Virus record (IMG/VR): IMGVR_UViG_3300028592_000004
Location: 165,211-229,210 of that record
Origin: a virus
Direction: 5' to 3' (one strand)
Length of the DNA: 64,000 bases
Shown here one piece after another: positions 27,290-34,555 of this stretch. The notes beneath the pieces were generated by a model. It searched no databases, was not told where the DNA came from, and was given only the letters and a program-made list of their open reading frames with translations. The translations under genes and the position numbers were made by a program. Numbering within the stretch: position 1 is the stretch's first letter; each line of letters starts with the position of its first letter.

Positions 27290-27919
27290 TCACTCAAGAG
27301 GCGGCGCGATGCCAGCCGGACACTCGACGATCATGTGTGTCTCCGACCGGACCAGATCCGGCCGGGCGCCGGCGCCACTGGGCGTCCCGAACACCGTGCA
27401 CCAGTAGATTGTGCCCGCGGCGGTCTTGGCGATGCCAAATCCCACCTCGGTGAAGGCGCGGTTCGTAATGTTCCGTCGATGGCCGGAGCTGTTCATCCAG
27501 CCGTCCATCACTGCGTTGACGTCCCGGTAGCCGTAGGCCACGTTCTCGCCGACTGCACGGAGCTGGTAGCCCTCGTTCTGCACCCGCTGCATCACGTCGG
27601 AACCGCCGGCACCCATGTGCGACATCCGCTGATACTGGGCCATCCACGTGGCGTGCTTCTGGGCAGCCGACATCAGCAGCCGGTTGATCTGCAAAGCGCC
27701 CGAATTCCGGGCCTGGTTGTGGGCGTTGAGGAGCTGACGAACGTCCTCCGAGTATTCCGGCTGAGGTGCCGGTTCTGGCTGCGGCTCAGGCTGGGGTTCT
27801 GGTTCGGGAGGAACCGGCGGAGCGGGCGGAACCGGAGGAGGAACCGGGTCCGGTTGCGGCGGCTTCGGCGGATTCCACATCCACCGGAAGAAGTTCGCGA
27901 TCGCGTTCAGGAAGTTCAC
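27290..27919 (-). CDS. CAP/SCP-domain protein with Pro-rich stalk
   Basis: GTG start overlapping the upstream stop (GTGA) with GGAGGA before it. A short hydrophobic N-terminus (FLNAIANFFRWMW), a Pro/Glu/Gln-rich stalk (~25-65), then a CAP domain: LLNAHNQARNSGAL, AAQKHATWMAQ, MSHMGAG, VGENVAYGY, WMNSSGHRRNI and VGFGIAKT. CAP proteins are usually exported; activities vary. It probably acts outside the phage-producing cytoplasm. Confidence 0.88.
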   Translation of the reverse strand: MNFLNAIANFFRWMWNPPKPPQPDPVPPPVPPAPPVPPEPEPQPEPQPEPAPQPEYSEDVRQLLNAHNQARNSGALQINRLLMSAAQKHATWMAQYQRMSHMGAGGSDVMQRVQNEGYQLRAVGENVAYGYRDVNAVMDGWMNSSGHRRNITNRAFTEVGFGIAKTAAGTIYWCTVFGTPSGAGARPDLVRSETHMIVECPAGIAPPLE

Positions 27920-29493
27920 TTCGTGTCCTCCATGAGCCCCATCTTGCACAGAGCCGTCTTAGCCGGACTCGGCGGTCCCAGCATCGCACCGGTCCCGGCA
28001 TAGCCGGTCAGGGCGCCCAGGCCCGTTCCCAGGAGCGATCCGATCTGACCGCCAGCCCGAGCTCCTTCCATACCCCCGCCGGCCGCACCGCCGAGAAGGG
28101 CTCCAGCTGCGCCGCCAAGTCCGAAGCCTAGCCCGCCGCCGAGAGCCGTACCACCGCCGCGAATCGCACCCCGCGCAGCACCTTCGAGCATGTCGCCTCG
28201 ATCGGATCCGTCTGCGGCTCCGAACAAGGTGCCAAAGCCGATTCCGGGAATAGCACCGCCCGAAGCAGCGCCGAGGCCTTGAACACCGTACATCTTCGCC
28301 AGGATCTGGGGCGATATGTTCTGCATCTGCTGCGTGACCTGATCCAAATCCGGCAGGTCAAGCCGCGTGCTCATCTTCGTAAGAGCCGTCTTGGCCGGAG
28401 TGGACTTGCCCCGACCGACGAACTTACCGCCCATCGCCCGCCGCTCGCGAGGAGCCTTCGCTGGTTTCTGATTCACTGCGGCCTCCATGCCGGTCTTAGA
28501 AAAGGTCTGGTCGAAAACGACTCCGCCAGTCCCGAGGATGTCATTCAGCAGATAACGCTGCAAGAGGGTCTTCAGATGATCCATTCTTGTGCGGCCCGCG
28601 AAATCGTCGACCGTCTGATCTCGACGCCACGTCCGAAGCTGGCTGAAGGGAATGGGTTCCTGCATTCCCGGATCGCCGGTGGCTGTCCGCTTCAGGTAGT
28701 CCCAACCGACATTTCGCTCCTCCGGACTGAGACCGAAGTCCCAGTGGTCGAAGATGCGGGTCTTGTCGCCCATCTGCTGCGTTCCGTGCCGAGCCAAGAT
28801 CTCGGACCACGGATCGTTCGGCGTCGTGTGCGTGTCTTCGACGATGCGGTCCGAGTCCGGGTAACGAGAGAGGGCATCCGGCTTCAGCTGCAGGTGCTCA
28901 TACGTCCCGGGGATCCCGCCGGAGAGCGGCTTGCCGTTCGGCTTGAACGACGGAGTGAACGGCTTCATGCCGGTACTCTCGAAGATCTCCGTACCCTCCC
29001 GGACTGGAAGGTTGAGGTGGCGGCGCAGAAGCTCGCGACGGGAGTCGATCCCGAACTGCGGTTTCCGCATCTCGTTCCGCAGCATGTCCGTCATCTGGGT
29101 GTCGGGCTTGTCCAGGATCATCGTGTCCCAGACGTGCTGCAGCGATCGGGGACGAAGCATCTCCCCGTGCGACTTTCGAGCAGTGCTCTGATACTCGTAG
29201 GGCATCAGGTTGTTCGCCAGATACCGGCGAGCCCGATCGCCCACGAGGTTTCCGATGCCGGCCCCGGCCGCAGCTCCGACGCCGAGGTGGGTGGCCAGGC
29301 TCGGCTGGTCCTTCGAATCATCGGGCGTCATCGCCCGGGAGAGCCCGTAAGTGCCAAGCCCTCCCAGGGCGCCGACTGCAGCCCCACCCAGCGTGTCCGG
29401 AAGCCGGATCGTCGGCATGTGATACTTCACATCCGCCAACCCGAATCCGAGCTTCGTCATTGCCTGTCGCGCCGCGAGTCCATCCGTGGACAT
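27916..29493 (-). CDS. Putative virion/membrane protein with Gly-zipper C-terminus
   Basis: 525 residues, GGAGGG before the ATG. Hydrophobic Gly-rich segments near 36-52 and over the last ~150 residues (GGGLGFGLGGAAGALLGG and others) look membrane-active. The soluble middle (100-330) is unknown. AKTALTKM near residue 375 recurs as AKTALCKM near the C-terminus, and RQAMTKLGF near the N-terminus is similar. An inner-virion role is inferred. Confidence 0.8.
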   Translation of the reverse strand: MSTDGLAARQAMTKLGFGLADVKYHMPTIRLPDTLGGAAVGALGGLGTYGLSRAMTPDDSKDQPSLATHLGVGAAAGAGIGNLVGDRARRYLANNLMPYEYQSTARKSHGEMLRPRSLQHVWDTMILDKPDTQMTDMLRNEMRKPQFGIDSRRELLRRHLNLPVREGTEIFESTGMKPFTPSFKPNGKPLSGGIPGTYEHLQLKPDALSRYPDSDRIVEDTHTTPNDPWSEILARHGTQQMGDKTRIFDHWDFGLSPEERNVGWDYLKRTATGDPGMQEPIPFSQLRTWRRDQTVDDFAGRTRMDHLKTLLQRYLLNDILGTGGVVFDQTFSKTGMEAAVNQKPAKAPRERRAMGGKFVGRGKSTPAKTALTKMSTRLDLPDLDQVTQQMQNISPQILAKMYGVQGLGAASGGAIPGIGFGTLFGAADGSDRGDMLEGAARGAIRGGGTALGGGLGFGLGGAAGALLGGAAGGGMEGARAGGQIGSLLGTGLGALTGYAGTGAMLGPPSPAKTALCKMGLMEDTK

Positions 29494-29525
29494 CCTGCTC
29501 CCTCCGTGGAAGCGCGATTATCGGA

Positions 29526-30188
29526 TCAGCCGGCCTTCGGTGCCAGAAAGTCTGCAACTTCCGATGTCTTCTCCTGCGGCACAACGAGCGTGTTGTGGAA
29601 GGCCGTTCCCGTCTTCCACCCCTGAACGATGTGCTGCATCCCTTCGCGGAGACCCCGTACCCGGTTGTGGATCCGGTCCATTTCGCGGGTGTTCCAGAGG
29701 CCGGGAACGAAGAGGGCCGAGCCGCCAGCCTTGTAGAAGCGAAGGCACTGATGGAGTGTGTCGTCGATCAGGACCGCACCAGGCTTCGCCAACTCCTGCT
29801 TGTGGTTCCCGATGAATGTCTGCGTCCGGAAGTGTTTCGGCAGGTGCTTGGCGACCCAGTCGATCTTGCCGGCAGAAGCAAAGGACAGACCCGGGTGCTC
29901 ACGATCGTGCATCCACGGCGGCGCGGTCAGAATGAACTGCTTGCTCCGCGGGAAGTGAGCGTCGACCAGTTGGAGGATGTCCTCCATGTACTCGGTCGGC
30001 TTGAGGTTCGCCCACCACTCATAGCTCGTCAGGCCGAAGAACGCGTCGTGTGTCACGCCCACAGCTCCGTAGAACTCGTACGGTTCAGTCGGTGGCGTTC
30101 GGTTGACCAGCTCGAAGGCAGCGGCGTGCATGTCAGCCAGCACACCGTCGAGGTCGATGTAACACACCGGTTCCGGTCTCTCACGCAT
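29526..30188 (-). CDS. HAD-family 5'(3')-nucleotidase-like hydrolase
   Basis: Start MRERPEPVCY. Motif I is CYIDLDGVLADM, motif II is FILTAPPW, a later conserved Lys lies in GNHKQELAK and motif IV is AVLIDDT. The layout matches 5'(3')-deoxyribonucleotidases, so it may dephosphorylate nucleoside monophosphates. The C-terminal ~60 residues are extra. Confidence 0.75.
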   Translation of the reverse strand: MRERPEPVCYIDLDGVLADMHAAAFELVNRTPPTEPYEFYGAVGVTHDAFFGLTSYEWWANLKPTEYMEDILQLVDAHFPRSKQFILTAPPWMHDREHPGLSFASAGKIDWVAKHLPKHFRTQTFIGNHKQELAKPGAVLIDDTLHQCLRFYKAGGSALFVPGLWNTREMDRIHNRVRGLREGMQHIVQGWKTGTAFHNTLVVPQEKTSEVADFLAPKAG

Positions 30189-30786
30189 GATCAATTCCCG
30201 CGGATTGAAATGTGGCGTTCAGCCACGGAAAGGGCACGTCCGGGATCGGCCGGCCCAGAAACTTGCAGAGGGGCTCCCACCCTTCTGTGATTCGCATGTA
30301 GAGCAGCTTGTCCGGACGTCCCAGGAAGTGCTGCCCGACTTCCTGCTTTCGCTGGCGGAACGCCTGTCGCAGAGTCTCGTCGTCGTTCGTGTGGACGCAG
30401 CCGAGGTTGAGGAGGCGAAGCAAGTCGGTCAGGTTTGCCCAACGTAGCGCTTCGATCGCACGACGGTTCACCCTGGCAAGCTGCCGCTGCATGGAGGCGA
30501 CCCATGCGTCTTCGTCGCGGTCGAGCAGGATGAAGCGAGCGTTCGGGTAGGCCCGGTCGAGTTCCCGAAACCGGAACGTCATAACGTTGATGACGGTGTC
30601 GAACTCTTCCAGCAAGCTGTAGTCGACCTTCCCTTGAAGGAGACAGTTCGTCGTGTCCTTCACGTGCCGCCCGGGGCAACCGTGCGTGACCTTGAAGCCA
30701 CCGAGGATGTTCAGAGCTTCGGCGAGTGAACAGGTGCCTGTCTTGGACAGACTCACGTCGAAGAGGAAGGGGTGGTTGTGATCCAT
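30181..30786 (-). CDS. Sulfotransferase-like P-loop protein
   Basis: VSLSKTGTCSLAEALNILG is the PAPS 5'-phosphosulfate loop of Sulfotransfer_4-type enzymes; ARFILLDRDEDAWVASM is the 3'-phosphate-binding region and GWEPLCKFLGRPIPDVPFP the typical C-terminal motif. It would transfer sulfate from PAPS to an unknown acceptor, perhaps a glycan given the nearby glycosyltransferases. Its ATG lies 4 bases after the tRNA-Gln 3' end, so both may share a transcript. Confidence 0.85.
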   Translation of the reverse strand: MDHNHPFLFDVSLSKTGTCSLAEALNILGGFKVTHGCPGRHVKDTTNCLLQGKVDYSLLEEFDTVINVMTFRFRELDRAYPNARFILLDRDEDAWVASMQRQLARVNRRAIEALRWANLTDLLRLLNLGCVHTNDDETLRQAFRQRKQEVGQHFLGRPDKLLYMRITEGWEPLCKFLGRPIPDVPFPWLNATFQSAGIDHA

Positions 30787-30789
30787 CAG

Positions 30790-30860
30790 TTACCCCGCTG
30801 GGATTCGAACCCAGACTACCGGCACCAAAGACCGATGTGCTGCCGTTACACCACAGAGTA
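30790..30860 (-). tRNA. tRNA-Gln (UUG)
   Basis: 71-nt cloverleaf: acceptor TACTCTG pairs with CGGGGTA (with wobbles), anticodon loop CTTTGGT (anticodon TTG), T-arm CTGGG/CCCAG with TTCGAAT. No encoded CCA. Confidence 0.9.
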
Positions 30861-30864
30861 AGCA

Positions 30865-30892
30865 AAAGACCCCGTCGCATGACAGGGTCTTT
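30865..30892 (-). terminator. Hairpin terminator in the tRNA cluster
   Basis: Inverted repeat AAAGACCC ... GGGTCTTT with an inner GTC/GAC stem. On the minus strand GGGTCTTTTGCTT follows. It separates tRNA-Gln and the sulfotransferase from the rest of the cluster. Confidence 0.65.
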
Positions 30893-31033
30893 CGTGTCCC
30901 GGATCGCTATCGGAATGCCGAACGCACGCAACCAGATGGCCCTTTTGGGAACCACGAGCCGAAGCTCACAGAAGACTATTCGCTTTCCGGGCAATTCCAA
31001 CGGGATCCTAGCCGACAGTTGGGGGTTGAGCAA

Positions 31034-31104
31034 TACCGCGTATGGGATTCGAACCCACCTAAGCCGTTAGAAAGACGGCTGTCCTCCCCGAAGACGAACG
31101 CGGC
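31034..31104 (-). tRNA. tRNA-Glu (UUC)
   Basis: Acceptor GCCGCGT with ACGCGGT, anticodon stem GCCGT/ACGGC with loop CTTTCTA (anticodon TTC), T-loop TTCGAAT. Confidence 0.9.
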
Positions 31105-31108
31105 ATAG

Positions 31109-31195
31109 CGGAAGTCGAGGGACTCGAACCCTCACACCCTTGCGGGCCGTCCAGGTAGCAACCGGCGCCGGCAAACCAGTGGCCGGATGACTTCC
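31109..31195 (-). tRNA. tRNA-Ser (GCU)
   Basis: 87 nt, class II with a long variable arm (CCC GCAA GGG). Acceptor GGAAGTC/GACTTCC; anticodon loop TTGCTAC (GCT); T-arm GAGGG/CCCTC. One mismatch at the base of the anticodon stem and an unusual D-stem (CCGG/CCGG). Confidence 0.8.
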
Positions 31196-31198
31196 AAG

Positions 31199-31282
31199 CG
31201 GAAAGCCGAAGAATCGAACTCCACGCGTTTTACCGCGCCCCCGGTTTTCGAGACCAGTTTGCCTCCGTTGGCGGGACCTTCC
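31199..31282 (-). tRNA. tRNA-Ser (CGA)
   Basis: 84 nt, class II with variable arm GCGCGGTAAAACGCGT. Acceptor GGAAGGT/GCTTTCC, anticodon stem CTGGT/ACCGG, loop CTCGAAA (anticodon CGA). Confidence 0.82.
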
Positions 31283-31287
31283 GTAAG

Positions 31288-31431
31288 TGACGATGCCAGG
31301 AATCGAACCTAGTGAGCAGGCCACATTGGCAGTACCTCCCGCCGCTCTGCATGCGAGCGGACAGTCCCTTCCACCGTTGGCTGATCTGCACTGGCCATAC
31401 ACCAGTCCCTCTGCCATTGAGGATCATCGTC
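31288..31431 (-). ncRNA. tRNA-like RNA with a very long variable arm
   Basis: A 144-nt element between tRNA genes. Acceptor GACGATG/CATCGTC is perfect, the D-arm CCTC/GAGG has a GG-containing loop, an anticodon-like arm ACTGG/CCAGT has loop TGTATGG, and the T-arm is CTAGG/CCTGG with TTCGATT. About 75 extra nt sit between the anticodon-like arm and the T-arm, closed by GCAG/CTGC and GCCA/TGGC and holding a CCGCTC/GAGCGG hairpin. U33 is missing, so it may not decode. Confidence 0.6.
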
Positions 31432-31435
31432 AAAG

Positions 31436-31511
31436 TAGCAGCGACAGGGATCGAACCTGCATGCACACGGGTCTGAGCCGTGCCGCTCTGTCCAACATGG
31501 CGTACGCTGCC
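31436..31511 (-). tRNA. tRNA-Leu (CAG), short variable loop
   Basis: Acceptor GGCAGCG/CGCTGCT, anticodon stem CACGG/CCGTG with loop CTCAGAC (CAG), T-loop TTCGATC. The variable loop is short, unlike normal bacterial tRNA-Leu, and the D-stem is only 3 bp, so the identity is less certain than the fold. Confidence 0.72.
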
Positions 31512-31515
31512 GTCT

Positions 31516-31785
31516 TTATCGACTGGCATCACCAGTCGCTCGCCTGTGATTACGAATCTGCTGGTGCGGTGAGGACGGCTCAGGATAGGGAACACTCGCC
31601 GACCGCACCGTCCATCCCGCTTCCCAGTTGCCATCTTCGTCACGCAGGCGAATCATGCGGCCGACGATAGCGAACTTGGCGGGAATCCAACTCGTGGTTC
31701 GCTCTAATCCACGAGGGGTTAGTCGCTCCAGGAGGCATTGACAGTACAGGTCGCGAGAACGGGATGGAGTATGAGGTGCAAACAT
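31516..31785 (-). CDS. Small conserved-type protein inside the tRNA cluster
   Basis: 89 residues; AGGAG precedes its ATG. WIPAKFAIVGRMIRLRDEDG and WEAGWTVRS look like small SH3-like modules seen in phage proteins. It lies between tRNA-Tyr and tRNA-Leu on the same strand. Function unknown. Confidence 0.7.
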   Translation of the reverse strand: MFAPHTPSRSRDLYCQCLLERLTPRGLERTTSWIPAKFAIVGRMIRLRDEDGNWEAGWTVRSASVPYPEPSSPHQQIRNHRRATGDASR

Positions 31786-31798
31786 GATGGTCTCCTAG

Positions 31799-31881
31799 TA
31801 CCGAGAGCCGGAGTCGAACCGACAAGATCGCAATGATGGCGAGTCTACAGCTCGCGGGGCCTTCCAATGCCCAATCTCGGT
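31799..31881 (-). tRNA. tRNA-Tyr (GUA)
   Basis: 83 nt, class II. Acceptor ACCGAGA/TCTCGGT perfect; anticodon stem GCGAG/CTCGC, loop CTGTAGA (GTA); long variable region; T-arm GTCGG/CCGGC with TTCGACT. Confidence 0.92.
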
Positions 31882-32108
31882 GGGGCGGGCCACTTCACCT
31901 GATCCGAGTCCGGGAGTGGTGTCACAAGCACCTTCCCTTCTGTCAGGCCGTAGTACCCGTACGGACGTGAGACGCCGGTCAGTGTCGAGCTGACCTCACC
32001 ATCGTTTGCTGCGACGGGCCATCCCGGATGGACGGCGTCTTGTGGCTGCGACGGGCGGTAAACCGCCACCGCGACGTCTACGCGGTGTCCAAACGTCGCA
32101 GCCTTTGA
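31882..32108 (-). other. Spacer between tRNA-Tyr and tRNA-Trp
   Basis: 227 bp. One minus-strand frame is open (containing RPYGYYGLTEGKVLV) but it has no ribosome site and its stop lies in the tRNA-Tyr anticodon arm. I see no supported gene. Confidence 0.5.
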
Positions 32109-32183
32109 GCACAGCCCCAGGGAATCGAACCCTGCCAATCGAATTTGGAGTTCGACTCGCCAGCCTTGGATCATTGGGCCGTG
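32109..32183 (-). tRNA. tRNA-Trp (CCA)
   Basis: Acceptor CACGGCC/GGCTGTG, anticodon stem TCGAA/TTCGA with loop CTCCAAA (CCA), T-arm CAGGG/CCCTG with TTCGATT. Confidence 0.9.
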
Positions 32184-32188
32184 TGAGG

Positions 32189-32260
32189 CCGGAGCGACCG
32201 GAATCGAACCGGTGACCACCGGGTTTCAACCGATGACTCTACCAACTGAGTTACGCTCCG
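32189..32260 (-). tRNA. tRNA-Phe (GAA)
   Basis: Perfect acceptor CGGAGCG/CGCTCCG, D-arm ACTC/GAGT with GTTGGTA, anticodon stem ATCGG/CCGGT with loop TTGAAAC (GAA), T-arm ACCGG/CCGGT. Confidence 0.93.
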
Positions 32261-32265
32261 AAATG

Positions 32266-32370
32266 GAACGCTCGGTAGGGTCTGTTGTCGAAGAGACTGT
32301 CTGCCGAGCTGCCTTAGAGGCAATACCACTCGAACGACTCAAGGGCGCACAAGAGGCCGGATGAGCGTTC
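32266..32370 (-). ncRNA. Candidate structured RNA next to the tRNA cluster
   Basis: About 105 bp closed by an 8-bp inverted repeat (GAACGCTC / GAGCGTTC), with inner hairpins CTCGG/CCGAG enclosing GTCT/AGAC and TTGCC/GGCAG. No gene. It does not fold as a tRNA because the T-arm is missing. Strand is assumed from its neighbours. Confidence 0.4.
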
Positions 32371-32421
32371 AAGGGAACTCAGGCTAAACAGTTCGCGGGC
32401 CATTTGATTTTGTCTCAGGAG

Positions 32422-32447
32422 GACGGGCAGCCAAGCGGCTGCCCGTC
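32422..32447 (-). terminator. Strong 11-bp hairpin after the deaminase gene
   Basis: GACGGGCAGCC, AAGC loop, GGCTGCCCGTC. It follows the dCMP deaminase on the minus strand and precedes the tRNAs. No T-run on either strand, so it may protect or end transcripts rather than be a classical terminator. Confidence 0.55.
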
Positions 32448-32533
32448 TCACTTCCCACTCAGGAGGCTCGGGTTTGATACCGAAGCATCGACTCCTGAAG
32501 CATACCTGCGATCAATCAGCTGTCAAGCAGAGA

Positions 32534-33091
32534 TTATGGATGCCACACCTCATGGTTCATCAGGCCCTCGCAACCACCGAGTGGACCCTCGACGACGCGG
32601 TACTCAATGCCAGCCTTCTTGATCCGAGCCACGCCCTTCGAAACTGTCTGAGCGTATTTCTTGTAGGTCCGATCCAGTGCCGGTTTGTGGACCACGACAG
32701 CTTTCAGCCCCGCCATGATGACGGCCCGCGCACAGCGCTCGCAGATGGCCCAAGGGCAGTAGAGGATGGCGCCACGGGTAACGATCCCAGACCGAGCCGC
32801 GGTGAAGATGACGTCTTCCTCGGCATGGACGACTATGTCGTCCTTCACCTTCAGGTTTTCTTCGGTCGGCTCGAAGCCGAAGGGCAACCGGTTACAGCCA
32901 TAGATCAGCAGCGCGTCTCGATCATCTTCTGTTGCGAGCAGGGACCCGTTCTTCGTTTTCGGGTCGTCGCTCTTCTCTGCAGCGACCTGGTAGCACAGAC
33001 GGAGCGCGGTGCGGTCTGTACGGCCTTCGTCTATCTCCTTGGATCGCTTCAGCAGGGTGAGGAGATTGTGCGGCCGGGTCTTGTCTTCCAT
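32534..33091 (-). CDS. dCMP/cytidine deaminase family protein
   Basis: Start MEDKTRPHNL with AAGGAGG upstream. Zinc motifs: VVHAEEDVIF (His ligand and catalytic Glu) and CPWAICERCARAVI (Cys ligands). 185 residues, normal for phage dCMP deaminase, which feeds dUMP/dTMP synthesis. The N-terminal DRTALRLCYQVAAEKSDDP is typical. It is the only clear nucleotide-synthesis enzyme here besides the nucleotidase-like protein. Confidence 0.88.
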   Translation of the reverse strand: MEDKTRPHNLLTLLKRSKEIDEGRTDRTALRLCYQVAAEKSDDPKTKNGSLLATEDDRDALLIYGCNRLPFGFEPTEENLKVKDDIVVHAEEDVIFTAARSGIVTRGAILYCPWAICERCARAVIMAGLKAVVVHKPALDRTYKKYAQTVSKGVARIKKAGIEYRVVEGPLGGCEGLMNHEVWHP

Positions 33092-33659
33092 GACGTGAGC
33101 CTCCTTGCTCAACGCACCTTAGACCTTCTGATAGCTAAAGAAAAGCACCTGGCCCGGCCGAAGCCGGGCATGATGCTCGTAGATCAGGAGAAACGAGAGG
33201 GTCTCCCGGCGCTGTCATTGTTGCGTCCAACTCGAACGTCGGGAGACCCTCTTCAGGCATACAAAGCCCAGGCGACGGGAACGGATATTGAGGCGGGCCA
33301 GCACTCGCACCGCTCGACCGCCGCCTGGGACTACGAAACCCGATCACAGGAACAAGAGCAGGCGGGCCAGCTCTACCCTCGCTCAACTGTGATCGGGCTT
33401 GAATGTGAAAGACCGCCGAACATGACGTACGGGAAGGGAACGTCTGAGGGTAACCTTCCCAGATCGGCTCGACGGGCCAGAGGAACCGACGTCCAGGCTG
33501 GGATTAACAGCTGGCTGCCAGTTTCGAGAGCGTTTTTCGCCACCTCTCTCGTGGGCGACCGCGGACGGCCAGGAACGTTCCTGGCAATCCGGCCGGCTGA
33601 GCCGGCATAGCAGTTCACAACAAACGAACTGCAGCCACGGTGGGCTCTCGCCGCTCCCG
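33092..33659. repeat. Gene-free region packed with inverted repeats
   Basis: About 500 bp with no supported gene and at least eight inverted repeats: GCCCGGC-CGAA-GCCGGGC (33152-33169); a 13-bp pair at 33196-33208 and 33240-33252; CCCAGGCG/CGCCTGGG (33267-33274, 33322-33329); an 11-bp pair (33339-33349, 33387-33397); GGGAAGG/CCTTCCC (33431-33437, 33454-33460); an 18-bp perfect palindrome (33568-33585); GCCGGC-TGA-GCCGGC (33592-33606); GCAGTTC/GAACTGC (33610-33632). AGGCGGGCCAGC occurs twice, about 70 bp apart. Confidence 0.75.
33152..33169 (-). terminator. TTCG-loop terminator before the deaminase gene
   Basis: On the minus strand GCCCGGC-TTCG-GCCGGGC, followed after 7 bases by TTTTCTTT; an outer GCA/TGC pair brings the T-run next to the stem. 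It would stop transcription coming from 33660-34301. Confidence 0.6.
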
Positions 33660-34301
33660 TTATACCCAGTGCGCTGTTGCCTTGGCAGCGAAACCGATCA
33701 GCCAGGTGTACCCGCAGATCCCGGCGGAGATCCCGAGCGTCCGAGCCACTTCGGCTCCTTCCTCGGCCGTCTTCTTCGCCGCGGCCTCAACACCGACCGA
33801 ACGTGATGTTCGCAGGACGAGGTGGATCACGCGAACACTGTCACCACCAAGCCTGGATTCGAAGCTCCGCGGCATTGCGGTCGGCTCGTCGGAAATGCAG
33901 ATCGAGATCTCGTCTGGCGCCGTTCGCTGAAGGATGGCCGCTCGACTCGGCTTTGTATCCTGCTCCTTCTCATACCCCAGGCACTCGAAGATCGGCTGAG
34001 TCGTCAGCCCCGTGCGACGAACCCGCTGAACACGGAAGATACTGTTGCCGTGCTCGATCTCTTTGCCGTCGACGATCCGCATCTCGTGGACCATCATCGT
34101 CCGGTTGTCGAGGGAGCGGAGCGAAAGGAACGTCTCTCCGGTCGGCTGGATCTTGCCGTTGCACTCTTCGTACACCAGCTTGAACCGGCCGGTCACGGCG
34201 TCGATGCCGAGACCTTCTCGGAGCTGGGCTTCGGTGTCGTCGGCCAGAGCCGGCACCGCGATCAGACACGCCACAAACATGAACGCAAGCTGACGAAACA
34301 T
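33660..34301 (-). CDS. Exported protein, planctomycete-type unknown domain
   Basis: 213 residues; signal peptide MFRQLAFMFVACLIAVPALA; GAGGAG before the ATG. The middle (GRFKLVYEECNGKIQPTG, MRIVDGKEIEHG, DEISICISDEPTAMP) resembles small lipocalin-like exported domains common in planctomycete proteomes. A hydrophobic segment follows near the C-terminus. Function unknown. Confidence 0.75.
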   Translation of the reverse strand: MFRQLAFMFVACLIAVPALADDTEAQLREGLGIDAVTGRFKLVYEECNGKIQPTGETFLSLRSLDNRTMMVHEMRIVDGKEIEHGNSIFRVQRVRRTGLTTQPIFECLGYEKEQDTKPSRAAILQRTAPDEISICISDEPTAMPRSFESRLGGDSVRVIHLVLRTSRSVGVEAAAKKTAEEGAEVARTLGISAGICGYTWLIGFAAKATAHWV

Positions 34302-34323
34302 GACTCGGCTCCTCAGAAATGGA

Positions 34324-34350
34324 AAGACCCAGGCGGAATGCCTGGGTCTT
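34324..34350 (-). terminator. 11-bp hairpin terminator
   Basis: AAGACCCAGGC, 5-nt loop, GCCTGGGTCTT; followed on the minus strand by TTCCATTTC. It lies upstream of the exported-protein gene, ending the previous operon. Confidence 0.75.
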
Positions 34351-34399
34351 GTGGGCTAAGTGAATCCACTATGTTTATTGACGCGTTTCGGAGCGGAAT

Positions 34400-34555
34400 T
34401 TAGGTCTCCAAACGCCTTCGGCGCTTGCCTCGCTCGTATCCGCTCACGTAATCGACGCCCCGTCGCTTGGACATCGGTCGAGCGCTGAACGCGTCATTGA
34501 AGCCGCGCTGCCATTCTCTCCGCGCTGGCGACGGTGGACTCGGTGATTTTGTCGA
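34400..34555 (-). CDS. Small basic protein overlapping the PAS gene
   Basis: 52 residues if it starts at the TTG at 34555 (GAGGAGA upstream). WQRGFNDAFSARP and YVSGYERGKRRRRLE resemble the GY-x-x-G repeats of small ribosome-modulation-factor-like proteins. The first ~60 bases overlap the end of the PAS gene. Start uncertain. Confidence 0.5.
   Translation of the reverse strand, partial: STKSPSPPSPARREWQRGFNDAFSARPMSKRRGVDYVSGYERGKRRRRLET

Noticed and set aside
30191-31033. 280-residue minus-strand frame over tRNA-Gln and the sulfotransferase gene
   Set aside because: It crosses a tRNA and a well-supported gene in another frame; product Arg-rich.
31845-32219. 124-residue minus-strand frame across the tRNA cluster
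   Set aside because: It runs through tRNA-Trp and stops in the tRNA-Tyr anticodon arm; no ribosome site.
32310-32330. TTGCC-TCTAA-GGCAG hairpin as an amber (CUA) suppressor tRNA
   Set aside because: The loop can be read as CTCTAAG, but no acceptor, D-arm or TTCGA T-arm surrounds it. It is better explained as part of the 105-nt structured element.
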